NCBI RefSeq assembly: GCF_040545425.1
Contig: NZ_JBEPLW010000003.1
DNA length: 64,000 nucleotides
Source of the DNA: Bhargavaea ullalensis
GTDB lineage: Bacteria > Bacillota > Bacilli > Bacillales_A > Planococcaceae
Reading direction: 5' to 3' (one strand)
The notes under the pieces were generated by a model. The model did not search any database and had not been told where the DNA came from. It saw only the letters and a program-made list of their open reading frames with translations. Every line of letters begins with the position of its first letter. Position 1 is the stretch's first letter. This document shows positions 42,688 to 50,807 of the stretch, piece by piece. Both the position numbers and the translations under genes were made by a program.

Positions 42688-44379
42688 ATGAACATCCAGC
42701 GGATAATCGAAACCGACGTCCTCATCGCGGGCAGCGGGCTGGCCGGCATCAAGTCTGCCAAGGAACTGGCGGAAGAAGGGCACAAGGTCCTGCTTGTCAC
42801 GAAGACGAAAGTCGCGTCCGGATCGAGCTTCTTTCCGCTCAAGGCGTCGCTCGGCACCCAAGTGACGAAAGACCGCGCGGATGAGCAGGTGTTCCTCGGT
42901 GACATTGAACAATTGAGCCGGGGCATGCACCGCCGGGACCTCGCCGAAATGTACGTCCGGGAAATTCCGGACCGGGTGAAGGAATATCCGGAAATCGGCG
43001 TGGATGCGAAGAAGCTCCACGGAGAGCGGAAAGCCTGCTTCGCTCCGAACGCACGTGATATCTACCTTCTCAGCGACTGGGATAAAATCCGCGGCAATGT
43101 CCGGGGAATCTTCTCGGAATTCGACAATCTCCGGGTGATGGAGCGGACGATCGTCCTCACCGTGCTGGAAGACTCAGGGCGGGTCGCCGGAGTGGTCCTG
43201 CTTGATCCGGACAACGAGCTTGTACTGGTCCGCTGCAAGGCGGCCATCCTTGCGACCGGCGGATTCGGCTCGATCTATAAGCACAACCTCAATCCGAACG
43301 ACGTCGACGGATCCGGCCATATTCTGGCGCTGGAAGCGGGCGCCGAGCTTGTGAACATGGAATTCATCCAGTTCATCCCGGGCATCACGAGTCCGAAATA
43401 CAAGACACTGTTCGGGGAGCATACGCTCACTTATTGTCAAGACATCATCGGACCGGACGGAAAGAGCCTGCTCGATCCCGAACTGCCGATGGACTTAACG
43501 AAGCGGGAATGCCTCGACATCCGGAGCACCCACGGGCCATTCACCCATTCGCTGCCGTCAAAACACTTCGACATCGCGATGATGAGACGGATCATTGAAA
43601 CGGGCAACGAGGACGGGTTCCGCCTGCAGTACGATCCGGCGATCTATGAAAATGAAGAAGAGTTTTACACCGTTTATCTGGACTGGCTCAAGGAGCGGGG
43701 CATCGATCTGGCAAAGGATGAAATCCGGATTGCCCCGTTCGCCCATGCCAGCAACGGCGGCGTGTTCATCGACACCAAAGGCCGGACGGGTGTCGACGGC
43801 CTGTATGTGATCGGCGAGCTCAGCTGCAACATCGAAGGCGCCAACCGGCTCGGGGGCAACTCGACCGGCGCCTGCATGGTGTTCGGCAAACGGGCGGCGG
43901 ACGACTGCGGCCGCTATGTCCGGCAAGCGGATCCGGGCCGGACGGATGAAGAGGCGGCGGAAACCCGGCTGTCCGACATGTTCGGCTCTGCCGTCTTGTT
44001 CACGGACGAACAGGCGGAGACCGCTGCGGAACATGCCCGGCACGCCGTTGAGCGCATCCGGGAGGTTCTCTGGTACAACGCCAACGTTGTCCGAAGCGAA
44101 GAACGGCTTGCTGCGGCGAGGGAGGAAATCCGGCTGCTCGGAAAAACCGTTGATACCGGCGTTCTGTTTTCCCGCCCGGAACTCAGGAAGCTTGCTGTCC
44201 GGGCCCGCAATTTCCTGAAGCTGTCCGATGTTCTTCTGCTTGCAATGTCGGAGCGGCGGGAAAGCCGGGGTGCCCATTACCGGGAGGACTTCCCTGAAGA
44301 AAATCCGGCATTCGGCCGGCGGTTGTTCGTTTCGCTGGACGAAGACGGCCAGCCGGTGGCGGAATTCCGAGCACAGTGA
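42688..44379 (+). CDS. FAD-dependent oxidoreductase of the fumarate reductase/L-aspartate oxidase family
   Basis: 563 residues from ATG 42688 (AAGG eight bases upstream; a GTG at 42679 is possible). N-terminal FAD fold (TDVLIAGSGLAGIKSAKELAEE), AILATGGFGSIYKHNLNP, and the C-terminal GLYVIGELSCNIEGANRLGGNSTGACMVFGKRAA. This is the L-aspartate oxidase/succinate dehydrogenase flavoprotein layout, with a helical C-terminal domain. No iron-sulfur or quinone partner gene is near. It is 19 bp after the symporter gene in a sialic acid operon, where such an enzyme is not expected. The substrate cannot be deduced. Confidence 0.85.
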   Translation: MNIQRIIETDVLIAGSGLAGIKSAKELAEEGHKVLLVTKTKVASGSSFFPLKASLGTQVTKDRADEQVFLGDIEQLSRGMHRRDLAEMYVREIPDRVKEYPEIGVDAKKLHGERKACFAPNARDIYLLSDWDKIRGNVRGIFSEFDNLRVMERTIVLTVLEDSGRVAGVVLLDPDNELVLVRCKAAILATGGFGSIYKHNLNPNDVDGSGHILALEAGAELVNMEFIQFIPGITSPKYKTLFGEHTLTYCQDIIGPDGKSLLDPELPMDLTKRECLDIRSTHGPFTHSLPSKHFDIAMMRRIIETGNEDGFRLQYDPAIYENEEEFYTVYLDWLKERGIDLAKDEIRIAPFAHASNGGVFIDTKGRTGVDGLYVIGELSCNIEGANRLGGNSTGACMVFGKRAADDCGRYVRQADPGRTDEEAAETRLSDMFGSAVLFTDEQAETAAEHARHAVERIREVLWYNANVVRSEERLAAAREEIRLLGKTVDTGVLFSRPELRKLAVRARNFLKLSDVLLLAMSERRESRGAHYREDFPEENPAFGRRLFVSLDEDGQPVAEFRAQ

Positions 44380-44420
44380 TGCAGGCATAGAAGATTCCAC
44401 CGGCAAGACCTGTTTGCCGG

Positions 44421-44465
44421 ACGGCCCGGAAAGTCCTCATCGGCTTTCCGGGCCGTTTGTTTTTA
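44421..44465 (+). terminator. terminator between the FAD enzyme and nanK genes
   Basis: ACGGCCCGGAAAG(tc) and (gg)CTTTCCGGGCCGT arms, then TTGTTTTT. It may end most transcripts from the nan promoter. Confidence 0.85.
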
Positions 44466-44501
44466 AAGATGGATTATAATGAAGAGAACGAGGTGAGCGA
44501 G

Positions 44502-45419
44502 ATGATGATCGGAGTTGTGGACATTGGCGGCACATCGATCAAATACGGGGTCCTGAACGAAAAAGGCGAGCTGCTTTTTCATGCGTCGGTGCCGACCGAG
44601 GCGGAAAAAGGCGGAGCCGCAGTGATCAGGAAGGTGTGCGGACTCGGTGATGAACTGAAGGAGCGGTTTCCGATTGAGGGGATGGCGATCAGTTCCGCCG
44701 GCCAGATCGACAATCACAAAGGGGAGGTCGTGTTTGCGACAGATAATATTCCGGGCTACACGGGTATGGACATAACAGGAACCGTGCGCCGGCACACCGG
44801 GCTTCCCGTGGCGGTGGAAAACGACGTGAACTGTATGGCGCTCGGCGAACACTGGAAAGGCGCAGCGCGGGGACTCCGCGATTTCGTCTGCCTCACAATC
44901 GGCACGGGAATCGGCGGTGCGCTGTTCCTTGACGGAAAGCTTTACACCGGTGCCCGCTTTTCTGCCGGTGAAATCGGGCATCTGTGCCTGTATCCGGGCG
45001 GAAAGCCGTGCACGTGCGGCAACCGCGGCTGCTATGAACAATATGCGTCGAGCACTGCGCTCTCCCGTCTCGCTGCGGAAACATTCGGTCCGGACACCGG
45101 CCTCCGTGAATTTTTCGGCCAAGTCAGATCCGGCGACGGACAGGCGACGGCCTTGTTTAATCGCTGGGTCGACGACCTGACGACGGGTCTCCAGTCGCTC
45201 GTCCATATTTTCAATCCAGAAGCGATCATCATCGGTGGCGGCATTTCGGAACAGGGAGATCTGCTCACCGGGGCGATCCGGGAGTCGCTCGACGGGAAAA
45301 TCATGCCGAATCATCGAAGGTCGCTTGAAGTTCGCGCGGCAGAGCAGGGCAATAAAGCCAATCTGCTCGGGGCCGCCGCGCACTTTTGGGCAGGCCGGGA
45401 AAGCGGCGGAGAGTCATGA
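44502..45419 (+). CDS. nanK: ROK-family N-acetylmannosamine kinase
   Basis: 305 residues from ATG 44502 (GAGGTG upstream). ATP-binding GVVDIGGTSIKYGV, the catalytic Asp in ENDVNCMALGEH, and the ROK zinc site GEIGHLCLYPGG...CTCGNRGCYEQYAS. Phosphorylates ManNAc for NanE. A TATAAT-like box before the start and the terminator above suggest it may also have its own promoter. Confidence 0.87.
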   Translation: MMIGVVDIGGTSIKYGVLNEKGELLFHASVPTEAEKGGAAVIRKVCGLGDELKERFPIEGMAISSAGQIDNHKGEVVFATDNIPGYTGMDITGTVRRHTGLPVAVENDVNCMALGEHWKGAARGLRDFVCLTIGTGIGGALFLDGKLYTGARFSAGEIGHLCLYPGGKPCTCGNRGCYEQYASSTALSRLAAETFGPDTGLREFFGQVRSGDGQATALFNRWVDDLTTGLQSLVHIFNPEAIIIGGGISEQGDLLTGAIRESLDGKIMPNHRRSLEVRAAEQGNKANLLGAAAHFWAGRESGGES

Positions 45420-45466
45420 CGGCAACGGTTTCTGGAACGATTCGCGAACAGGGGAGGAAGCTTGCA

Positions 45467-46306
45467 ATGAAAACCAGTCCGGCCACGGGCATCCGGCCGT
45501 CCATCGTCATGGAGCAGCACAAGCACAGCTTCACGAAATCGGAGAACAAGATCTATCAGTATATATTGGACAACCCAAAACAGGTGATTTACCACTCGCT
45601 GACCGAGTTTTCGGATGCGAGTGGCGTGGCGGAGGCGACCGTCCTCCGGTTCCTGCGAAAGCTCGGCTACAAGGGATTCCAGGATTTCAAGTTTTTATTG
45701 GCGCGTGAAGTGGCGGCGGAATCGGAGGAGGAGCAGGAGGAGACCTATGTTGAGCGCATCCGGAACAACATGGTCCGTGCACTGGAGGACACCTATGAAG
45801 TGATTGATCCGGTGGCCCTCGAAGGCAGCATCGGGGCGATCCATGCCTCGGATGACGTTGTCATTTTTGGGATCGGTTCTTCAGGGATCGCGGGGCTCGA
45901 CATGCAACACCGGCTCATGAGGATCGGCAAGAATACGCAGGTCGTGACCGACTCCCACTTCCAGGTGATGCGGGCGACGTCGCTGGATTCAAAGTCGGTC
46001 GTCGTGGCGATCAGCTTGTCGGGCGGGACGAAAGACATCGTCGACACCGTCCGCATCGCCAAGGAACGGGAAGCGACGATCATCGTCATCACCAACTATG
46101 TGAAGTCGCCCCTCACGAAATACGCCGATTATATCCTTCTGACATCTGCGAAGGAAAGCCCGCTCAACAGCGGCTCCCTCGTCTCAAAAGTGACGCAGCT
46201 GTACTTGATCGACCTGATCTGCACCGGCGTCACGATGAAAAACTACGAATCGGCGGAACACGTGAAGAGGGAAGTGTCGGAGAACATCTCGGACAAACTG
46301 TATTGA
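45467..46306 (+). CDS. RpiR-type regulator of sialic acid use (NanR-like)
   Basis: 279 residues from ATG 45467, where GGGGAGG lies nine bases upstream; an ATG at 45416 overlaps the end of nanK. N-terminal HTH_6 (KSENKIYQYILDNPKQVI, SGVAEATVLRFLRKLGYKGF), C-terminal SIS domain (VVIFGIGSSGIAGLDMQHRL, VVVAISLSGGTKDIVDTV). RpiR-type NanR proteins in Gram-positives sense ManNAc-6-P. Its place between nanK and nagA supports control of this operon. Confidence 0.85.
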   Translation: MKTSPATGIRPSIVMEQHKHSFTKSENKIYQYILDNPKQVIYHSLTEFSDASGVAEATVLRFLRKLGYKGFQDFKFLLAREVAAESEEEQEETYVERIRNNMVRALEDTYEVIDPVALEGSIGAIHASDDVVIFGIGSSGIAGLDMQHRLMRIGKNTQVVTDSHFQVMRATSLDSKSVVVAISLSGGTKDIVDTVRIAKEREATIIVITNYVKSPLTKYADYILLTSAKESPLNSGSLVSKVTQLYLIDLICTGVTMKNYESAEHVKREVSENISDKLY

Positions 46307-46333
46307 CGGGAATTTGCGGAAAGGATGAACGAC

Positions 46334-47512
46334 ATGAGCAGCTTGATCATCAGCAACGTGACCATCTGGGCGGAGGACGGGGAGATTCCGGGCGGATCGC
46401 TCCTCATCCAAGACGGAAAAATTGCAGGAGTCTACCGCAGCCGGCCGGCCGGTCTTCCGGAAGAAATTGAAGAAATTGACGGCGGCTCGATGAACGCACT
46501 GCCGGGGTTCATCGACGGCCATATTCACGGAGCGGACGGTGCGGACGTCATGGACGCCACCGAGGAAGCGCTGGACAAGATGACCGGTTTTCTTCCGGGG
46601 GAAGGGACGACCGCGTTCCTTGCCACCACGATCACACAAGCGCACGAACAGATCGAGCGGGCGCTGGAAAACGTGGCGGCTTATCCGAACCGCCCCGGAC
46701 GCGCAGAGATCGTGGGCATCCACCTGGAAGGCCCGTTTGTCGAAAAGTCGAAGGCGGGCGCCCAGCCGGCAGAATACATCATCGAACCGGACACGGAACT
46801 GTTCTGCAAATGGCAAGACCTGTCCGGCGGCCGGATCAAGACCGTGACGATGGCGCCGGAGCATGACCCGTCCGGCGAATTCATCCGGGAACTCACTGAC
46901 GGCGGCGTCGTCCCGTCCGCGGGCCATACCGGAACAGGATTTGCCGGCTTGAAAAAAGCCGCCGGCCAAGGCGTTTCCCAGGTCACCCATCTGTGCAACG
47001 CCATGTCCGGCATCCATCACCGGGACGTCGGTGTTGTCGGCGGGGCCTTCCTGCTTGGCGAACTGAAGGCGGAACTGATCGCCGACGGCATCCATGTGTC
47101 GGCGGAAATGCTGCAGCTTATCGCCGACAACATCGGCCCCGATCGTCTCCTGCTCATCACCGACTCGATGCGGGCAAAAGGACTCTCACCCGGCGAATAC
47201 GAACTCGGCGGCCAGCCTGTCCACGTCACGGATGACCGGGCCGTCCTCGCCGACGGAACGCTCGCCGGCAGCATCCTGAAAATGAACGAAGGCGCCCGCC
47301 GCCTGCTCGGCTTGAATGGCATCACGATGCGCGACATCATCAACATGGCCTCCGCCAATCCCGCCCGCCAGCTCGGCCTGTTCCACCGAAAAGGCAGCAT
47401 CCGTCCCGGCAAAGACGCCGACATCACGATCGTCGACGACGACCTGAACGTGAAGTGGACGATCTGCCGCGGGGAAGTCGCGTACGAGGGGCTTGAAAAA
47501 GCGACAGATTAA
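46334..47512 (+). CDS. nagA: N-acetylglucosamine-6-phosphate deacetylase
   Basis: 392 residues from ATG 46334 (GGAAAGG upstream). Amidohydrolase fold: NALPGFIDGHIHGADGAD with the HxH metal motif, HLEGPFVEKSKAGA, VPSAGHTGTG, THLCNAMSGIHHRD and LITDSMRAKGLSPGEY. Removes acetate from GlcNAc-6-P made by NanE. The next step, glucosamine-6-phosphate deaminase (nagB), is not in the window. Confidence 0.93.
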   Translation: MSSLIISNVTIWAEDGEIPGGSLLIQDGKIAGVYRSRPAGLPEEIEEIDGGSMNALPGFIDGHIHGADGADVMDATEEALDKMTGFLPGEGTTAFLATTITQAHEQIERALENVAAYPNRPGRAEIVGIHLEGPFVEKSKAGAQPAEYIIEPDTELFCKWQDLSGGRIKTVTMAPEHDPSGEFIRELTDGGVVPSAGHTGTGFAGLKKAAGQGVSQVTHLCNAMSGIHHRDVGVVGGAFLLGELKAELIADGIHVSAEMLQLIADNIGPDRLLLITDSMRAKGLSPGEYELGGQPVHVTDDRAVLADGTLAGSILKMNEGARRLLGLNGITMRDIINMASANPARQLGLFHRKGSIRPGKDADITIVDDDLNVKWTICRGEVAYEGLEKATD

Positions 47513-47735
47513 GCGGTCCAGCTTCAAAAAGGATTTACCAATGGACAGTTCAGTATTTCTGGGCTGTTCTTTTTTTAGCTCAAGTAAGCCATTCATCATT
47601 GTCAGGAAAGATAGATGTGCGTCTTCAAGAAGATTTCCAACAAGAGCCTCGTTCCAATTTTCAGCAATATCCACATTCGGAGGGCTTATGGAGCTGGTAC
47701 AGTATGCGGTAATATGGTAATTGAGGTGATGGAGC

Positions 47736-48632
47736 ATGGCAGAACAATTAGTGATTCCGGCACCCGGCGACTTCAGTTTCCCGGAATGCCTGGCTTACCT
47801 CATGCGCTCCGCCGACGAGTGCATGTTCCGGGTTGAAGACGGGGTGGTCACGCGTGCGTTGGAAGTTGAGGGGGAGCCGGTCATTTTCGGCATGAGCGAT
47901 CATCCTGACGGGGTGGCGGTCCGGTTTCTGGACGGTTATCGGCCCGCCGGACAGACGGGAATGGATAAGGTGGCCGGATACGTCCGCGACTGGCTGGATC
48001 TTGACCGCGATCTCCGGCCGTTTTATGAACTGGGGGAGGGGGATCCGATCCTGCGCGAAGCGGTCCGAGAACACCGGGGCCTCCGGGTTGTCGGAATTCC
48101 GGATCTGTTTGAGACGTTCGTCTGGGCGATCCTCGGCCAGCAGATCACCGTCGCATTTGCATATGTGCTGAAAAAGCGGTTTGTCGAGACATTCGGGACT
48201 GCCGTGGAAGCCGGCGGACGCACGTACTGGATTTTTCCGGAAGCATCGAAAGTCGCGGGTCTCGAGCCCGGAGTCCTGAGGGAACTAAAAATCACCGGTC
48301 GCAAGAGCGAATACATCATCGGCACCGCCCGGTTGATTGCGGACGGGGAGCTGACGAAAGAAGGGCTTCTCGAATTGAGGGACGACAAGCTGATCCAAAA
48401 AGAGCTGACCGACATCCGGGGAATCGGTCCATGGACGGCGAACTATTTGCTGATGCGCTGCCTCCGGTCGCCGGATGCCTATCCGGCGGCGGACGTCGGG
48501 CTGCACAATGCGCTGAAGCTCGCCGCCGGGATGGACCGGAAGCCGACACTTCCGGAAGTCGAGACATTCGCGGAGCCGTGGACAGGCTGGCGGGCGTATG
48601 CGACGTTTTACCTTTGGCGGCTGCTTCATTGA
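47736..48632 (+). CDS. DNA-3-methyladenine glycosylase II (AlkA-like)
   Basis: 298 residues. A beta-rich N-terminal domain is followed by the HhH-GPD repair domain: DLFETFVWAILGQQITVAFAY, the hairpin LTDIRGIGPWTANYLLMRCL and the catalytic Asp in YPAADVGL. Removes alkylated bases from DNA. ATG 47736 follows GAGGTGATGGAG. The 223 bp before it hold only a weak hairpin with a T-run (about 47541-47577). Confidence 0.9.
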   Translation: MAEQLVIPAPGDFSFPECLAYLMRSADECMFRVEDGVVTRALEVEGEPVIFGMSDHPDGVAVRFLDGYRPAGQTGMDKVAGYVRDWLDLDRDLRPFYELGEGDPILREAVREHRGLRVVGIPDLFETFVWAILGQQITVAFAYVLKKRFVETFGTAVEAGGRTYWIFPEASKVAGLEPGVLRELKITGRKSEYIIGTARLIADGELTKEGLLELRDDKLIQKELTDIRGIGPWTANYLLMRCLRSPDAYPAADVGLHNALKLAAGMDRKPTLPEVETFAEPWTGWRAYATFYLWRLLH

Positions 48633-48637
48633 AAAGA

Positions 48638-48676
48638 AAAAAGCGGTTCCGGCAAGTTTTTGCCGGAGCCGCTTTC
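48638..48676. terminator. bidirectional terminator, glycosylase and phosphoribosyltransferase genes
   Basis: AAAAAAGCGG(TT)CCGGCAA and TTGCCGG(AG)CCGCTTTC arms between convergent genes. Confidence 0.9.
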
Positions 48677-48689
48677 GCATTACTTCAAC

Positions 48690-49238
48690 TCAACGATCAA
48701 TCGGGAACAGGGGGAGCTTTCCAAGAAAGATGAGGTCATTTCGGTCGCCGGCTTCGCCTTCTGCGAGGATGGCGGCACGGCCGACGACTTCTGCACCCGC
48801 ATCGTTGACGAGTTCTTCGAGTGCCCGGAGGGATTCTCCGGTGCTGACGACATCATCGATCAGGACAACCCGTTTTCCTTTGAGGGCTTCCGCGTCGGGT
48901 CCATCGAGGATGAGGGTCTGTTCCGCCTGTGTGGTGATGGAGCGGACCGTCTTCTCCAGCGGCCGTTCCATATAGGCTTTGACGCTTTTGCGTGCCACGA
49001 TATAACGCGGCATGCCGAGGTTTTTCGCTACTTCATGGACGAATGGGATGCCTTTCGCCTCCGCCGTGACGAGGAAGTCGGCTTCGGGCAGTTTGCCGGC
49101 GATGATCGACGCGGCGTCTGTCACGATTTCCGTGTCGCCGAGAATGACGAAACTGGCAATTTTCAGGTTATCGGACACTTGGATAAGGGGAAGTTCGCGG
49201 ATGACATTCCCGATTTTGAGCAGATACGTTTCTCTCAT
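48690..49238 (-). CDS. purine phosphoribosyltransferase-family protein
   Basis: 182 residues from ATG 49238 (AAAGGA nine bases upstream; ATG 49247 is too close). Type I PRTase with the PRPP loop RVVLIDDVVSTGESL and the upstream VTAEAKGIPFVHEVAKNLG, an arrangement like adenine or xanthine phosphoribosyltransferase. Transfers ribose phosphate from PRPP to a base brought in by the permease encoded just before it. The base cannot be told from sequence, but the guanine-type riboswitch upstream suggests guanine, hypoxanthine or xanthine. Confidence 0.8.
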   Translation of the reverse strand: MRETYLLKIGNVIRELPLIQVSDNLKIASFVILGDTEIVTDAASIIAGKLPEADFLVTAEAKGIPFVHEVAKNLGMPRYIVARKSVKAYMERPLEKTVRSITTQAEQTLILDGPDAEALKGKRVVLIDDVVSTGESLRALEELVNDAGAEVVGRAAILAEGEAGDRNDLIFLGKLPLFPIDR

Positions 49239-49276
49239 TGGACTCATTCCTTTCTATCTATCAGGCAGCGATGGGA

Positions 49277-50353
49277 TCAGGCTGCACCGAACAGGCCAAG
49301 CAGGAAATCGGTGATGACGCCCGCCAGCATGCCGAAGAACGGATCGGTGAGCGCGGTGACCATCATCGTGACCGCGCCGGTCACTCCTGATCCGGCTCCT
49401 TCTCCCGTCAGAGAAGCGATGGCATTTCCGGGCAGCGTGACAAATGCGCCGAGCACGAACAGGAAGCCGGCGATCGATGCACTCGGGACGAACTTTCCGA
49501 TTTTCGGAAGCAGGCCGGTGACGAGGATGATCGCCATGAGCACCATCATGAGGATGCCGGACAGCACCGCGTGAGGGGCGCTCGCCGTCGCCGAGATGAC
49601 GATCTCAACCGGCGCGCCGCCAAAGAAGGAAGAAGCCATGTCGGCAAGCGAGGAGATGACGGTGATGGTGTCGACGTTCACATGGGCGCCTGCGATTTCC
49701 CCGTTGATCTTCCCGAAGGCAATGTTCGCACCGATGTTCAGGCAGACGAGGGCGAGGGCGCCACGCACCACGGACGGATTGATGATGAGTTTTTGCCGGA
49801 TGAAGCCTTCTTTGAGCGAAGGAACCGGCTGTGATTTCGTGCCGCCTTTTTTGGCGAACGCATAGGCGATGCTGGAGAGAATGACCGAAACGGTGATGGT
49901 ATACACGAGATCGGAAGTCGCGATGTAGGTGATGAATGCACTCGCCATCGATACGATGCCGATGAGCCGGTCGGCGCGTGCCATGTTCCAGGCGACCTTC
50001 GACAGCATGATGCCGACGCCGGCCATCATGCCGCTTGTGACGACCGGGCCGATCCAGTCGATGATTCCTTCCAGGACGCCGAACAGCCCGATGACGGCGA
50101 GTATGGCGGCACCGAAAAAGATCATCGACAGGCGTTCGCGCATATTGCGGCCCATCGTCCCGGCGAGCGTAATCGTCTCCGCCTGGTACGAAATGACCGC
50201 CACGTTGCTCGTCGCCGCATTGCCGGCCGCGCCGACGATGAAGGCGAGCGCGGTCGGAATCGAAGCGAAGCCGAACGTCATGGCGAGCAGTCCCTGGGGC
50301 AGGGCATTCAGCACACCGCTGAGGGCGGCAAGCAGGTCTTTCCAAATATCCAT
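49277..50353 (-). CDS. purine permease-like membrane protein (NCS2/SulP-type fold)
   Basis: 358 residues, about eleven hydrophobic helices. Shorter than the usual NCS2 permeases (about 430) and without a clear family signature. It starts MDIWKDLLAALSGVLNALPQGLLA, has the SYQAETITLAGTMGRN loop, and an exchange-type core. Located behind a guanine riboswitch and terminator, and co-transcribed with a phosphoribosyltransferase gene, which marks it as a purine importer. Confidence 0.8.
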   Translation of the reverse strand: MDIWKDLLAALSGVLNALPQGLLAMTFGFASIPTALAFIVGAAGNAATSNVAVISYQAETITLAGTMGRNMRERLSMIFFGAAILAVIGLFGVLEGIIDWIGPVVTSGMMAGVGIMLSKVAWNMARADRLIGIVSMASAFITYIATSDLVYTITVSVILSSIAYAFAKKGGTKSQPVPSLKEGFIRQKLIINPSVVRGALALVCLNIGANIAFGKINGEIAGAHVNVDTITVISSLADMASSFFGGAPVEIVISATASAPHAVLSGILMMVLMAIILVTGLLPKIGKFVPSASIAGFLFVLGAFVTLPGNAIASLTGEGAGSGVTGAVTMMVTALTDPFFGMLAGVITDFLLGLFGAA

Positions 50354-50378
50354 TATGCACTCCTTTTACCCAAAAGAA

Positions 50379-50409
50379 AAAAGCACCGCTCCGGCGGGGA
50401 GGGCGCATC
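50379..50409 (-). terminator. riboswitch-controlled terminator
   Basis: Arms GCGCCCTCC and GGAGCGGTGC (one bulge, one G-U pair) followed by six T on the minus strand, between the riboswitch and the permease ATG. Ligand binding should favour it. Confidence 0.75.
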
Positions 50410-50441
50410 AGAAACAGCGGCCTCGCAGCCGCATGCATGCA

Positions 50442-50507
50442 CCCATAGTGGCAAAGTTAAGGCTTCGCCGTAGAAACACCCGAACCGGATTATCGGGCCT
50501 ATATGGG
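50442..50507 (-). ncRNA. purine (guanine-type) riboswitch aptamer
   Basis: On the minus strand: P1 arms CCCATATAG / CTATGGG, P2 GCCCGA / TCGGGT with loop TAATCCGG, junction GTTTCTAC, P3 GGCGAA / TTTGCC with loop GCCTTAAC, and 3' junction ACTATGGG. The junction base at the specificity position (74) is C, which selects guanine or hypoxanthine rather than adenine. All conserved purine-riboswitch parts are present. The 454-bp stretch 50354-50807 holds this leader, its likely promoter (TTGCAC near 50550) and the region before cgoX. Confidence 0.9.
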
Positions 50508-50713
50508 AAGTTATTGATGATGTGTTCAGTTTATCACGCAAAAACCGAACGGTGCAATGAAATAAATGGGTAGTAAGGGCTTTGGTTAGGGGAAGAGGCG
50601 AACGGAATTTATATTTCGATTAAAAACATACGTTTAAACATCGGGCGGCGGAAGGTTCCTCATCAGGCAGCGTGAATCGGCGCTGCTGGAAAGACATTGT
50701 GGATCGAGGCCCA

Positions 50714-50730
50714 AACGTTTGCCAAACGTT
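50714..50730. promoter_or_regulatory. 17-bp palindrome upstream of cgoX/hemY
   Basis: AACGTTTG C CAAACGTT, perfect 8-1-8 symmetry, 78 bp before the start codon. A repressor operator of unknown owner is likely. A TACACT near 50766 might be the -10 element. Confidence 0.5.
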
Positions 50731-50807
50731 CAGGTTCTTTCTCGCGCACCGGGCGAAAAACGGTGTACACTGGCATCAGAAGCAAGCGGTCAAAGGAGCG
50801 GATTTGT

